Below are positions 46,582 through 57,508 of a stretch of 64,000 bases of DNA, one piece after another; within the stretch, counting starts at the first letter, position 1, and every line of letters starts with the position of its first letter. Made by a program: the position numbers and the translations under genes. The stretch is from Sipunculus nudus (taxonomy: Eukaryota > Annelida > Sipuncula > Golfingiida > Sipunculidae). The stretch spans positions 43,708,840 through 43,772,839 of the forward strand of contig CM049322.1 of NCBI GenBank assembly GCA_026874595.1, written 5' to 3'. The notes under the pieces are model-generated. The model did not search any database, was not told the origin of the DNA, and saw only the letters and a list, made by a program, of their open reading frames with translations.

Positions 46582-47679
46582 TGTCACACGAAAGGGGTAG
46601 TGACAGACCTGTGTTCTTTTAAAGGGATTAATTTGTACTCGTACGGGCGTCAGTGGGTCGTGCTCTCGACTTGCTTCACTCAAATTCACTCAAATCAGCC
46701 TCTCAAAAATCCCATAAACGCAGTGTGAAACATTTAAGACTTTGATTACGAGACATTTACAGATAAACAGTTATAACAGATGTGTGGACTCACCTACACT
46801 TAAGATCTTTTAACCTGCATTTAACCCTTTTGCAGTAACAAATTAATACAAACACATTCCCGTACACTGGGATTCATTAACAAGTGTAGCACGGTAAAAA
46901 AATATGGTAAAAGTCCGAAGGTGAATGAGTCCCGTGGGTCAGGAATCCAGAAATCCCTTGATCCGACGTCGCAGGTACAACGTTAAGAAGCCGCCAATGT
47001 TCATCTTGGTCACATAACAAAATCACCATACGCCGCATAGCGTACAACCACAAGTGGGCAGTCCCCGGTAAAGAAATAAAACAAGTTCACATCACACAGG
47101 TTACTTTCTGTAAGCGCTCACAACACCGAGCTGTTTTAGGAGTTTGTCGAGTACAGCTCATACAAAGTCTTGATCATCGATGCGTGACGACCATAACGTT
47201 TCATGGGAACACAGTAGACACGTCTTAAGATACTCACGCCGGTCTGTTCGTTCACAGCCGAACTTGGACATACGTTGCCAGCTTCCCCACAAACTTGGCT
47301 TTTAGCTGGACCTAGACGAACCGTCGTACGGGGTACACATCTCAACCATCCGACGGTCTGCGACACATGAGATGGCCTAAGGAGCCTTTCTCGAACGACT
47401 CCCCTCGGCCGCAATCTCGACTCTGCCCCCACTCAGCAGAAAAAACCTTACTTCCTGGGTTACCTAATTAATTCATGACACTCATGAATATAAATTAACT
47501 TTCACAGTCATAAACCTCTCTGATTGGTTTAAGGCTACGCTCTCAAAATCAGGTGTCCCTGTAAAAATAATAAATCACCTCGACCTTCCTGGAAGAGATA
47601 TCGTGTAATGAAACTAAATTCCGCTACAAATACTTCAGGCCACCACAGGCCATGAGGCTGTCACAGACCTTCTGTGACA
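46582..47679 (-). mobile_element. Array A LTR5 (outer 5' LTR), 1098 bp
   Basis: The right-most LTR. It shares GTGTGAAAC with LTR1 but carries private changes (GACGTCGCAGG, CATAAACCTCTC, GACCTTCCTGGAAG). Ends TGTGACA next to the duplicated AACCC. Confidence 0.92.
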
Positions 47680-47820
47680 AACCCTGCTTGACCAGTTTCG
47701 ATGAATACAGTCCTACCACTACCCTGCCGGTAGATGTCGCCATCAGCACAACACGAAATAATTTACCGGTTTACACGTTAATACTGCTAGAGTCACAAGA
47801 TGTCGCCACAAATCATTACA
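47680..47820 (-). mobile_element. Element B 3' LTR, right part
   Basis: Starts with the second AACCC, then TGCTTGACCAGTTTCGATG and onwards, matching 58941-59085 of the other LTR. Ends ...AATCATTACA. In element orientation the LTR therefore begins TGTAATGATT and ends CACTACA. Confidence 0.9.
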
Positions 47821-47846
47821 ATCTCCCCCCCCCCCCCCCCCCTTAA
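47821..47846 (-). other. Element B polypurine tract
   Basis: Eighteen C in a row (47825-47842) flanked by ATCT and TTAAAAGG. On the element strand this reads AAGG...GGAGAT directly beside the 3' LTR. The unusually long G run may have grown by slippage. Confidence 0.8.
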
Positions 47847-49010
47847 AAGGATGAAAGATTTATAAACATCAACTAAACCACTAATTATTAAGAGTAAACA
47901 TCACAACATATATGGGTCTACCAATTTCCAGCGGACAAGTGGTCCCTTTAACCTCGGTAGACATACACAACATCCCAATCCCCACCAACCATATGGTGAA
48001 CCATTTTAACAGGTTATGAGCCTAACTTTGCTTCCTCAAATGTCGAGAGAGACATCAATATCTGTTCCGTATTACAATACATTACATAAAACATATTAGA
48101 AAATTACTCTCATACCCCACCAGCTATGGTGTCTAGCATAATTTAACAGGAATTGAACCTACTATACACATACCCCACCTACTACACAGGTGTACCAACA
48201 AACCACTCTCTAATGTTACATAACGTTAGGGTTTAATACGAGGCATATACCATAAATATCCTCACAGTTTAATAATAACATCTGTAATATACGAGATCTA
48301 TAAGAACAAGGCTCACTCATAGAAAACCCCCCTAAAGGTAGCCTATGAATATTCACTACACAGACATTATAATAGGAATAACCAGAAATCTATTTGTACA
48401 TGGTACTAAGTAGTAACTAAGTAACGTAAGCTCCACTGATTGCCTGATACAATTATTTACTTTACACGAACACACAAAACAGGCACTTTTTGGGACAACT
48501 TACACATTACAGAGCCAATACTAGAGCAATACTTGATTTAGAAATTTCTGGTGAGATCACCGTACCAGCTTGCTGTTCCTCTAAAAGAATACATTTTAAG
48601 TAGACACTAACATATTTCGTTAATTCAAACAAGATAACTGATCATAAACAAGTAGATAGCTCAACATCACACTAGCATAATGATTAATCTGTTTTCCAGA
48701 CATTCAGAATAATACACTTAGCATAATATCACTTCCTCAACGTGGTATATGTCTGGTATCACAATAATACTCGCTACGTGATTGAGACAGTGCAATCATA
48801 ATACAGTGTGCAATCATTATACACAATGCAAAACAGTATATTAAACACAGTATACAAACAGTCAAACTGATAAGACATATATCACAGAAGGAATACAGAG
48901 TCCACCTGATAATACATCAGTCCTCATGGACTGATAAGGTCCATCAGTCGATAAGGCATCAGGTATCACAGAGTTCATACACGTGTACATATATAAGGAT
49001 TCACAATAAT
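47847..49010 (-). other. Element B long 3' untranslated region
   Basis: About 1.16 kb between the integrase end and the polypurine tract. No env-like or other ORF is visible; AT-rich. Confidence 0.6.
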
Positions 49011-49982
49011 CTAAGATCCATGCTCGGGCTTGAGCTGATCCGCATGCTTCACTAATATCTCTGGTCCAACTTGGACGCCGAAATTTAATGCATCAAAACG
49101 TTTCACCACGGGATAAGGTCCGTCCCAGTGAAATGCCAATTTCGCAGTAAATCCCTTCGAAGCATCCGACTGATGATGTGTCTTTACATACACGAGATCT
49201 CCGACTTTAATATTAACTTGCCTTCGACGTTTGTCATAATGGTATTTCCGGGTTGCACGTTTGTCTCTCAGTCGTTCCAACACATGACTGTCTCTCTCCT
49301 TATGGTCCTTGATGAGTTTCAGTATCCATTCCATATGAGTGTCACCGGATGGAATGATGGGCCCCACATGAACATCAGAAGAAAACACACCGGTCTGAGG
49401 ATACTGTAACTGACGACCAAACAGAACCAAAGCAGGAGATTCCCCAGTGGAACAATTTTAAACTGAGTTCAAAGCAAAACGGAATTCCGACAGATGAACG
49501 TCCCAAGTTCTCTGATCATCCTGAACATAACTAGACAACATGGACTTCAGATCTTTGTTAGCCCTCACCACCCAATTAGTCTGAGGATGATACGTAGTAG
49601 AATGGATAAGACGTACACCCCATCTCTGACAAACAGCCTTCAAATACTTAGATGTAAACTGACTACCTTGATCAGAAAGTAATTTCTGTGGTGGACCATA
49701 TCGAGTGAATATCTCTCAGACCAAAATCATAGCAATAGCTTTGCCTGTTGCTCTTCTCAAGGGAAATAGTTCGATCCACTTAGAAAAATGATCTCGCCAG
49801 ACTAAGATATACTGGTGACCACCATAAGATCTAGGCAAAGGACCTACTAAGTCTACAGCTGCGAATTCCCACGGCCTAGTGGACTCAGTACTTTGCATAA
49901 AACCCTGAGGTTTACGATAAGAGGGTTTAACCTTCTGACATACTGAACAAGAGTCAACATACCTTTTCACATCATTATACAA
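49011..49982 (-). pseudogene. Element B integrase core and C-terminus, broken
   Basis: Three open pieces follow one another on the element strand. 49982-49716 has CSVCQKVKPS (zinc ligands) and the first catalytic Asp in AAVDLVGPL; a TGA follows ILV. 49715-49458 has the second Asp in LLSDQGSQFTS, then HPQTNWVVRANKDLK, where the catalytic Glu expected in the VER block is replaced by Val. 49430-49011 has LVLFGRQLQYP and the GPY module (HWDGPYPVVKR) and ends LKPEHGS. There is no chromodomain. The enzyme is inactive because of stops and the lost Glu. Confidence 0.85.
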
Positions 49983-50015
49983 TCCGTCCCAAGTAAAATA
50001 AGACTGAATTCTCTT

Positions 50016-51098
50016 TCAAGTCTTAAAACTACCCATGTGACCTGCTGTGGGCAAATCATGAAATGCACTGATAACCCGCAGTTTCACAGCAGATGGAATC
50101 CAAATCTTATATCCGTCACGGGTATGACGATAAAGAATACAAGACAACTGACACTGACTCGCGAATTTCTCAGTTTTCTTATCAAGGTCTCTCTCACCCT
50201 GTAAACATCTTATAACTAAACCTATCACAGGATCTTGTTTTTGCATTTGTAGGAGTTCTAGATTATTAGGTAAGGAACTGGGAATATTCCTAAACTCCAT
50301 AGTGGGTCTAGCATCTTGATAAGAATCGGGCGCCTGAGAATTCTTACATATGGAACAGACAAAATCCAATTCACTAGCTAATGTGGGATCAATATTTACA
50401 CATATATCATGATACCAACGGTCACATTGATCACACTGGACCCAATCTATTACATCTCCTGCAGGTTTAATACAATCAGGGGATTCACATTTACTGTGTT
50501 TCTGAATTTGATCTAAGACAATTCCAACTGGCATACTAGAATGAAATCTGGTATCACGCGACAAAGTATCAGGAACAACATGAAATTTTCCTGGTCGATA
50601 CCGAACCTCAAAATTGAATTCTTGAATTCGAAGAACCCAACGATACAGTCTACCATTTAATTCTTTCTGATTCTTGAATAGCCATGAAAGTGCCTGATGA
50701 TCAGAAATCACTGTTGTAAATTTACCTTCAATAAATGGTCTCCATTTTTCCATACTCCAAACTACTGCTAAGATTTCTCTTTCAGTTGTGCTATACCGTC
50801 TCTCAACAGGAGTCAAAGTTCTACTAGCAAAGCCAATAGTTCTTAATTGTCCATTTTGATATTGATTTAGAGAAGATCCAATTCCGACACCACTAGCATC
50901 AGTGTGTATTTCAAATTTATCACCATCTGGATCAGGAAATGATAAACAGAGGGGTGACCCTAATATATCTTTCAACTGATTAAAGGCCTGTTCACATTCT
51001 TTTGTCCATTTCCAATCTACATCTTTCCTCCGAAGATTATTGAGAGGTTCTGCTAAAGTAGAATATTTAGGGATGTATTTGGAATACCAACCACACAT
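50016..51098 (-). pseudogene. Element B Pol, copy 1: RNase H, PHD finger, integrase N-terminus
   Basis: An open frame of 360 codons. The RT connection (MCGWYSKYIP) leads into RNase H with HTDASGVG (D67), TEREIL (E108), SDHQAL (D133) and PDTLSR (D177). A C4HC3 PHD finger follows at about 204-251: C204, C209, C222, C225, H230, C233, C248, C251, with DWVQCDQCDRWYHDIC at its centre. W219 and W228 sit where aromatic-cage residues of histone-H3-binding PHD fingers lie. The integrase zinc domain starts with HDLPTAGH (347-354). The frame stops at a TGA six residues later, before the CxxC half. That TGA is shared by both internal copies. Confidence 0.85.
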
Positions 51099-51100
51099 GC

Positions 51101-51899
51101 CTAAAAATCTTTCCAGTTCTTTTTTTTGTTTTGAGGAGCAAGGAATTCTTTAATGGCTTTAACCTTTTCTTGGTTTGTAGAAATACCTTTACCAGATATG
51201 CAATGACCTAAATATATTAATTCTCTTTGGAAAAATTTACTTTTCTTTGGATTTATTGTTAATCCTGCTTGTCTGATTTTTTCCAAGAACTTCTTTCAAG
51301 TCACTGATATGTTTTTCTACATCAGATGAATAAATGACAATATCATCCAGATAAACATAACAATTTCGGCCAAAACAATCTTTCAGAACTTTTTCTACTA
51401 ATCTCTGAAATATGGCAGGTCCATTGACTAATCCGAAGGCTAGTACTTTTAATTGATATAAATTCTGTCCCGTAGAGAATGCTGTAATTTCTCTATGTTC
51501 AGGTTTCAATTTCACTTGCCAGTATCCAGATTTCATGTCAAGAGTGGAAAATATGGTAGCTCCATGTAAAGAAGTCAGTATTTTATCAATAGTAGGCAAA
51601 GGGTAAGCATCAATTTTAGTAACCGCATTTACTTTCCGGAAATCAAAACAAAGTCTGTAATCAATACCTCCTGGTTTTGGAACCATTACAACAGGACTTC
51701 TCCAGGGTGATTTAGATTCTTCAATAATACCATCTTTTAACATTTGAGGAATTTGCTCATCAGCAGCTTTTTGTTTTGCAGGGGATAATCTATATGGACG
51801 TTGTTTGATTGGTTCAGTTCCTTCTTTTACTATAATTTCATGTTCAACTAAATCAGTCCAACCAGGTTTTTCTGTAATAACATCCAAAAATTTCTTCAA
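51101..51899 (-). pseudogene. Element B reverse transcriptase, copy 1, frameshifted
   Basis: Open from 51899 to 51237. It carries the RT fingers and palm: KQRPYRLSP, VPKPGGIDYRLCFDFRKVN, STLDMKSGYWQ and YVYLDDIVIYS (YLDD). A homopolymer shift near 51285 moves the frame to 51286-51101 (QAGLTINPKKSKFFQREL, IYLGH), and another in the A-run near 51121 precedes the RNase H frame. Typical gypsy RT, inactive here. Confidence 0.88.
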
Positions 51900-51965
51900 A
51901 TATAGATTGCATGTATTCTAAATCCCCATCCACTCTATTTGAATTTTCCAAATTGTCATCAATTT

Positions 51966-52523
51966 CTACTTTTTTAGAATTAATTGGAGTTTTTGAAAAA
52001 AAGTACCATGAGTTCCAAACAATTTATTTTGAGTTTCAATTAAAGGCCACTTGACAAGAGGTTGAACTTTCTCTGACCATACACTTTGATTAGCAAAATC
52101 AATAACCAAACCAGCACCTACACAATAATCATTCCCTAATAACACTGGAGTTTGGAGATGTGGAGTTACAATACATTCAATTTGGTGAGAATATCCAACA
52201 CACTCAAGATCAACTATAACATATCCAATAGCAGAGAACTCTGATCCTTCAAACCACCTCAAAACCTGATTCCTCTTCTTAACAATGGTGAGACCTAAAT
52301 CATGACATAAGTCTTCTCTGATCATTGAAACAGAAGATCCAGAATCAACCAAACCATAACATTCTTGACCATTTACTTTAAGTGTTACTAAGGGTCCATT
52401 TTGGGTAGTGGGTGGAAATCTATCAGATGAAAATACCGAACAATCCTCACTCTGCAATTTCGGAATAAATTCTTTAGTATGAACACTGAATTTTGGAATA
52501 AATTTTTTGGCGTGAACATTCAA
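51966..52523 (-). pseudogene. Element B protease, copy 1
   Basis: Retropepsin-type domain with VNGQECYGLVDSGSSVSMI (catalytic DSG) and TPVLLGNDY. It lies in the same frame as gag, directly after the gag UGA, so readthrough would give Gag-Pro-Pol. It ends early (LILKK, stop). A stretch in the next frame (INSKKVEIDDNLENSNRVDG) bridges to RT, so two compensating shifts flank it; both copies share this. Confidence 0.82.
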
Positions 52524-52544
52524 TGGTTTTGAAGGATGGCATAG

Positions 52545-53636
52545 TCATTTGTCAGTATGTTCATTTTTTACAGGCGACTTTCTTTGCTTTTGTTTGTTAG
52601 GGCAATTTCTTTGAATATGACCTAATTCACCACAGAGAAAACATGCCGAAGAGAATCTTCCTCTGCCTACTGATTTATATTGAAAAGTATTCTTTGGAAT
52701 AGCCCCAGAATTAACTGAACTTTTGGTATCAGAATCTTTCTGATCAGATTGTTTAGGTTTAAATCCAGGTCCCTTGTAAGCATAGCCTGGTTGAGGTCTT
52801 TTGAATGTCTTTTCCTCTCTCAGCAACTTTTTCTGCAGAACATGATCATCTGCAATGCCAGCTAATTCTCTGACTGTTAACCCTTCCTTTTCCACCATCT
52901 TAAGTTTCAAATTGTCATCAGCTACAGAATGTAACATTTGGTCCATAACCAGTTTATCAAATATAGCTGTGACTTCCTCATCTTCCATTAATCTATCACT
53001 AGGTTGTGCCCATCTAAAGAAATATTCTTCCAACCTTGAAACATACGAAAGAAAAGTTTCATCAGATTTCTTTGCCTCATTCCTAAATTTAAGGCGATAA
53101 GCAATAGGAATTAATTGATATCTGTGCAAGATAGTATGGATCACCTTATCATAATCCCTTTGTTCTTTATGGGAAAGTGAATGATAGGCTTGTTGAGCAT
53201 TTCCTGTAAGATATTGTTCTAAATAATGACTCCACTCACTTTTAGGAATTTGATATCTATCAACCAAATTCTCAAAAGTTTTGATCCAATAGTGGATACA
53301 ATCTCTATCTGTCAGTTTAGTCATTTCTTTAATCTTAACATGGGATGGGCTACCCGATTGTTTAACCATTATCTTCTCAAGAAGATTAATAAACCTATCA
53401 TTATCCTCTTTCCTATGCTTTTCCATCTCACGAAGGACGGACTGGAGAGAAATATATGACATACCCTTAAGAGATACTCCAGCCTCTTTAATGTCAGGAA
53501 TCTCTACTAAAGCATCTATATGCTCTTCCTTAGTATTCAAATCAGACAATTCTAAATGATTATGTTCATACAATTGAACAATATAATCTTTAGTATATCT
53601 ACGCAAAATAGCTTTCTTTTCATCTATTGAAGCCAT
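52545..53636 (-). CDS. gag: Element B Gag, copy 1
   Basis: 363 codons, uninterrupted. It starts MASIDEKKAILRRYTKDYIV. Residues 110-275 are capsid-like (DCIHYWIKTFENLVDRYQIPKS, TFLSYVSRLEEYF, VREL.GIADDHV). A CCHC knuckle CFLCGELGHIQRNC lies at 332-345 and the tail is basic. It ends HTDK-UGA, followed by CUA and the protease in the same frame. UGA-CUA is a well-known efficient readthrough context. In this copy the upstream neighbour is not the leader of the element but a second, truncated integrase (internal duplication). Confidence 0.85.
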   Translation of the reverse strand: MASIDEKKAILRRYTKDYIVQLYEHNHLELSDLNTKEEHIDALVEIPDIKEAGVSLKGMSYISLQSVLREMEKHRKEDNDRFINLLEKIMVKQSGSPSHVKIKEMTKLTDRDCIHYWIKTFENLVDRYQIPKSEWSHYLEQYLTGNAQQAYHSLSHKEQRDYDKVIHTILHRYQLIPIAYRLKFRNEAKKSDETFLSYVSRLEEYFFRWAQPSDRLMEDEEVTAIFDKLVMDQMLHSVADDNLKLKMVEKEGLTVRELAGIADDHVLQKKLLREEKTFKRPQPGYAYKGPGFKPKQSDQKDSDTKSSVNSGAIPKNTFQYKSVGRGRFSSACFLCGELGHIQRNCPNKQKQRKSPVKNEHTDK

Positions 53637-53764
53637 GGTGACATTTAAAAGAAATCAACTATTATTAGTACGGAATTACCTTCTTTTATTTCTAAGGATA
53701 AATGGCTCACTATCTCTTAGCTGCGGTATGCCGCCCAGATGACAGTTACCAGACCCGTATGAGC
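53637..53764 (-). other. Junction of the internal tandem duplication of element B
   Basis: Bases 53637-53757 repeat the gag leader at 57509-57629 (through TGACAGTTACCAGACCC). At GTATGAGCT the sequence jumps into integrase (TTCTCAAGGGAAATAG), which in copy 1 lies at 49755. The breakpoint shares GAGCT/GCTCTT-type microhomology. Confidence 0.8.
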
Positions 53765-53995
53765 TTTTCTCAAGGGAAATAGTTCAATCCACTTAGAAAA
53801 ATGATCTCGCCAGACTAAGATATACTGGTGACCACCATAAGATCTAGGCAAAGGACCTACTAAGTCTACAGCTGCGAATTCCCACGGCCTAGTGGACTCA
53901 GTACTTTGCATAAAACCCTGAGGTTTACGATAAGAGGGTTTAACCTTCTTACATACTGAACAAGAGTCAACATACCTTTTCACATCATTATACAA
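53765..53995 (-). pseudogene. Element B integrase fragment, copy 2
   Basis: Contains the second zinc Cys pair (CSVCKKVKPS, with Q to K against copy 1) and the first catalytic Asp (AAVDLVGPL), then is cut at LFPLRK by the duplication junction. The second Asp and the Glu are absent from this copy. Confidence 0.85.
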
Positions 53996-54096
53996 TCCGT
54001 CCCAAGTAAAATAAGACTGAATTCTCTTTCAAGTCTTAAAACTACCCATGTGACCTGCTGTGGGCAAATCATGAAATGCACTGATAACCCGCAGTT

Positions 54097-55155
54097 TCAC
54101 AGCAGATGGAATCCAATCTTATATCCGTCACGGGTATGACGATAAAGAATACAAGACAACTGACACTGACTCGCGAATTTCTCAGTTTTCTTATCAAGGT
54201 CTCTCTCACCCTGTAAACATCTTATAACTAAACCTATCACAGGATCTTGTTTTTGCATTTGTAGGAGTTCTAGATTATTAGGTAAGGAACTGGGAATATT
54301 CCTAAACTCCATAGTGGGTCTAGCATCTTGATAAGAATCGGGCGCCTGAGAATTCTTACATATGGAACAGACAAAATCCAATTCACTAGCTAATGTGGGA
54401 TCAATATTTACACATATATCATGATACCAACGGTCACATTGATCACACTGGACCCAATCTATTACATCTCCTGCAGGTTTAATACAATCAGGGGATTCAC
54501 ATTTACTGTGTTTCTGAATTTGATCTAAGACAATTCCAACTGGCATACTAGAATGAAATCTGGTATCACGCGACAAAGTATCAGGAACAACATGAAATTT
54601 TCCTGGTCGATACCGAACCTCAAAATTGAATTCTTGAATTCGAAGAACCCAACGATACAGTCTACCATTTAATTCTTTCTGATTCTTGAATAGCCATGAA
54701 AGTGCCTGATGATCAGAAATCACTGTTGTAAATTTACCTTCAATAAATGGTCTCCATTTTTCCATACTCCAAACTACTGCTAAGATTTCTCTTTCAGTTG
54801 TGCTATACCGTCTCTCAACAGGAGTCAAAGTTCTACTAGCAAAGCCAATAGTTCTTAATTGTCCATTTTGATATTGATTTAGAGAAGATCCAATTCCGAC
54901 ACCACTAGCATCAGTGTGTATTTCAAATTTATCACCATCTGGATCAGGAAATGATAAACAGAGGGGTGACCCTAATATATCTTTCAACTGATTAAAGGCC
55001 TGTTCACATTCTTTTGTCCATTTCCAATCTACATCTTTCCTCCGAAGATTATTGAGAGGTTCTGCTAAAGTAGAATATTTAGGGATGTATTTGGAATACC
55101 AACCACACATGCCTAAAAATCTTTCCAGTTCTTTTTTTTTTGTTTTGAGGAGCAA
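54097..55155 (-). pseudogene. Element B Pol, copy 2: RNase H and PHD finger
   Basis: 352 codons, near-identical to 50016-51098 with the same RNase H acids and all eight PHD ligands. A one-base deletion near 54115 ends this frame at YKIGFHLL, before the integrase zinc domain. Confidence 0.85.
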
Positions 55156-55199
55156 GGAATTCTTTAATGGCTTTAACCTTTTCTTGGTTTGTAGAAATA

Positions 55200-55914
55200 C
55201 CTTTACCAGATATGCAATGACCTAAATATATTAATTCTCTTTGGAAAAATTTACTTTTCTTTGGATTTATTGTTAATCCTGCTTGTCTGATTTTTTTCCA
55301 AGAACTTCTTTCAAGTCACTGATATGTTTTTCTACATCAGATGAATAAATGACAATATCATCCAGATAAACATAACAATTTCGGCCAAGACAATCTTTCA
55401 GAACTTTTACTACTAATCTCTGAAATATGGCAGGTCCATTGACTAATCCGAAGGCTAGTACTTTTAATTGATATAAATTCTGTCCCGTAGAGAATGCTGT
55501 AATTTCTCTATGTTCAGGTTTCAATTTCACTTGCCAGTATCCAGATTTCATGTCAAGAGTGGAAAATATGGTAGCTCCATGTAAAGAAGTCAGTATTTTA
55601 TCAATAGTAGGCAAAGGGTAAGCATCAATTTTAGTAACCGCATTTACTTTCCGGAAATCAAAACAAAGTCTGTAATCAATACCTCCTGGTTTTGGAACCA
55701 TTACAACAGGACTTCTCCAGGGTGATTTAGATTCTTCAATAATACCATATTTTAACATTTGAGGAATTTGCTCATCAGCAGCTTTTTGTTTTGCAGGGGA
55801 TAATCTATATGGACGTTGTTTGATTGGTTCAGTTCCTTCTTTTACTATAATTTCATGTTCAACTAAATCAGTCCAACCAGGTTTTTCTGTAATAACATCC
55901 AAAAATTTCTTCAA
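55200..55914 (-). pseudogene. Element B reverse transcriptase, copy 2
   Basis: Open 55914-55273 with the YLDD motif. It differs from copy 1 by D56Y in MLKDGI, E to V near the end of the palm and F to L before GRNCYVYLDD. The T-run near 55290 has one more base than copy 1, so the frame ends at GKKSDKQD. The sequence beyond (NPKKSKFF block) continues as in copy 1. Confidence 0.85.
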
Positions 55915-55980
55915 ATATAGATTGCATGTATTCTAAATCCCCATCCACTCTATTTGAATTTTCCAAATTGTCATCAATTT

Positions 55981-56472
55981 CTACTTTTTTAGAATTAATT
56001 GGAGTTTTTGAAAAAAAGTACCATGAGTTCCAAACAATTTATTTTGAGTTTCAATTAAAGGCCACTTGACAAGAGGTTGAACTTTCTCTGACCATACACT
56101 TTGATTAGCAAAATCAATAACCAAACCAGCACCTACACAATAATCATTCCCTAATAACACTGGAGTTTGGAGATGTGGAGTTACAATACATTCAATTTGG
56201 TGAGAATATCCAACACACTCAAGATCAACTATAACATATCCAATAGCAGAGAACTCTGATCCTTCAAACCACCTCAAAACCTGATTCCTCTTCTTAACAA
56301 TGGTGAGACCTAAATCATGACATAAGTCTTCTCTGATCATTGAAACAGAAGATCCAGACTCAACCAAACCATAACATTCTTGACCATTTACTTTAAGTGT
56401 TACTAAGGGTCCATTTTGGGTAGTGGGTGGAAATCTATCAGATGAAAATACCGAACAATCCTCACTCTGCAA
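55981..56472 (-). pseudogene. Element B protease, copy 2, catalytic Asp lost
   Basis: Same as copy 1, but the active-site triplet reads ESG (GLVESGSSVSMI) instead of DSG. This removes the catalytic aspartate. Confidence 0.85.
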
Positions 56473-56559
56473 TTTCGGAATAAATTCTTTAGTATGAACA
56501 CTGAATTTTGGAATAAATTCTTTGGCGTGAACATTTAATGGTTTTGAAGGATGGCATAG

Positions 56560-57508
56560 TCATTTGTCAGTATGTTCATTTTTTACAGGCGACTTTCTTT
56601 GCTTTTGTTTGTTAGGGCAATTTCTTTGAATATGACCTAATTCACCACAGAGAAAACATGCCGAAGAGAATCTTCCTCTGCCTACTGATTTATATTGAAA
56701 AGTATTCTTTGGAATAGCCCCAGAATTAACTGAACTTTTGGTATCAGAATCTTTCTGATCAGATTGTTTAGGTTTAAATCCAGGTCCCTTGTAAGCATAG
56801 CCTGGTTGAGGTCTTTTGAATGTCTTTTCCTCTCTCAGCAACTTTTTCTGCAGAACATGATCATCTGCAATGCCAGCTAATTCTCTGACTGTTAACCCTT
56901 CCTTTTCCACCATCTGAAGTTTCAAATTGTCATCAGCTACAGAATGTAACATTTGGTCCATAACCAATAACCATAATAGGAATTAATTGATATCTGTGCA
57001 AGATAGTATGGATCACCTTATCATAATCCCTTTGTTCTTTATGGGAAAGTGAATGATAGGCTTGTTGAGCATTTCCTGTAAGATATGGTTCTAAATAATG
57101 ACTCCACTCACTTTTAGGAATTTGATATCTATCAACCAAATTCTCAAAAGTTTTGATCCAATAGTGGATACAATCTCTATCTGTCAGTTTAGTCATTTCT
57201 TTAATCTTAACATGGGATGGACTACCCGATTGTTTAACCATTATCTTCTCAAGAAGATTAATAAACCTATCATTATCCTCTTTCCTATGCTTTTCCATCT
57301 CACGAAGGACGGACTGGAGAGAAATATCTGACATACCCTTAAGAGATACTCCAGCCTCTTTCATGTCAGGAATCTCTACTAAAGCATATATATGCTCTTC
57401 CTTAGTATTCAAATCAGACGATTCTAAATGATTATGTACATACAATTGAACAATATAATCTTTAGTATATCTACGCAAAATAGCTTTCTTTTCATCTATT
57501 GAAGCCAT
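56560..57508 (-). pseudogene. gag: Element B Gag, copy 2, internal deletion
   Basis: Starts like copy 1 (MASIDEKKAILRRYTKDYIV). It loses about 145 bp of the capsid region near 56967-56980: copy 1 residues from RLKFRNEAKKSDETF to EVTAIFDKL are replaced by a short filler. The frame therefore shifts into two pieces (57508-56933 and 56967-56560). The zinc knuckle and the UGA-CUA junction to protease remain. Confidence 0.88.

Larger units (their letters stand above)
21499..47679 (-). mobile_element. Array A: four head-to-tail Ty3/gypsy (Gmr1-type) elements sharing five LTRs
   Basis: LTRs start at 21499, 27770, 34045, 40313 and 46582, a period of 6268-6275 bp. Each internal region holds gag-PR and IN-RT-RH on the minus strand. 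The whole 26.2-kb block has a single pair of AACCC duplications (21494-21498 and 47680-47684). The uninterrupted target is still visible in the other LTR of element B at about 58940. Units differ by scattered substitutions and small indels, so this is not a simple assembly copy. Integrase precedes RT, which defines a distinct gypsy group. Confidence 0.93.

Noticed and set aside
21499-47679. Array A as an assembly artefact of one unit
   Set aside because: Units differ by private substitutions, indels, a nonsense codon and homopolymer lengths, and the outer LTRs have private variants. Not fully excluded without long reads.
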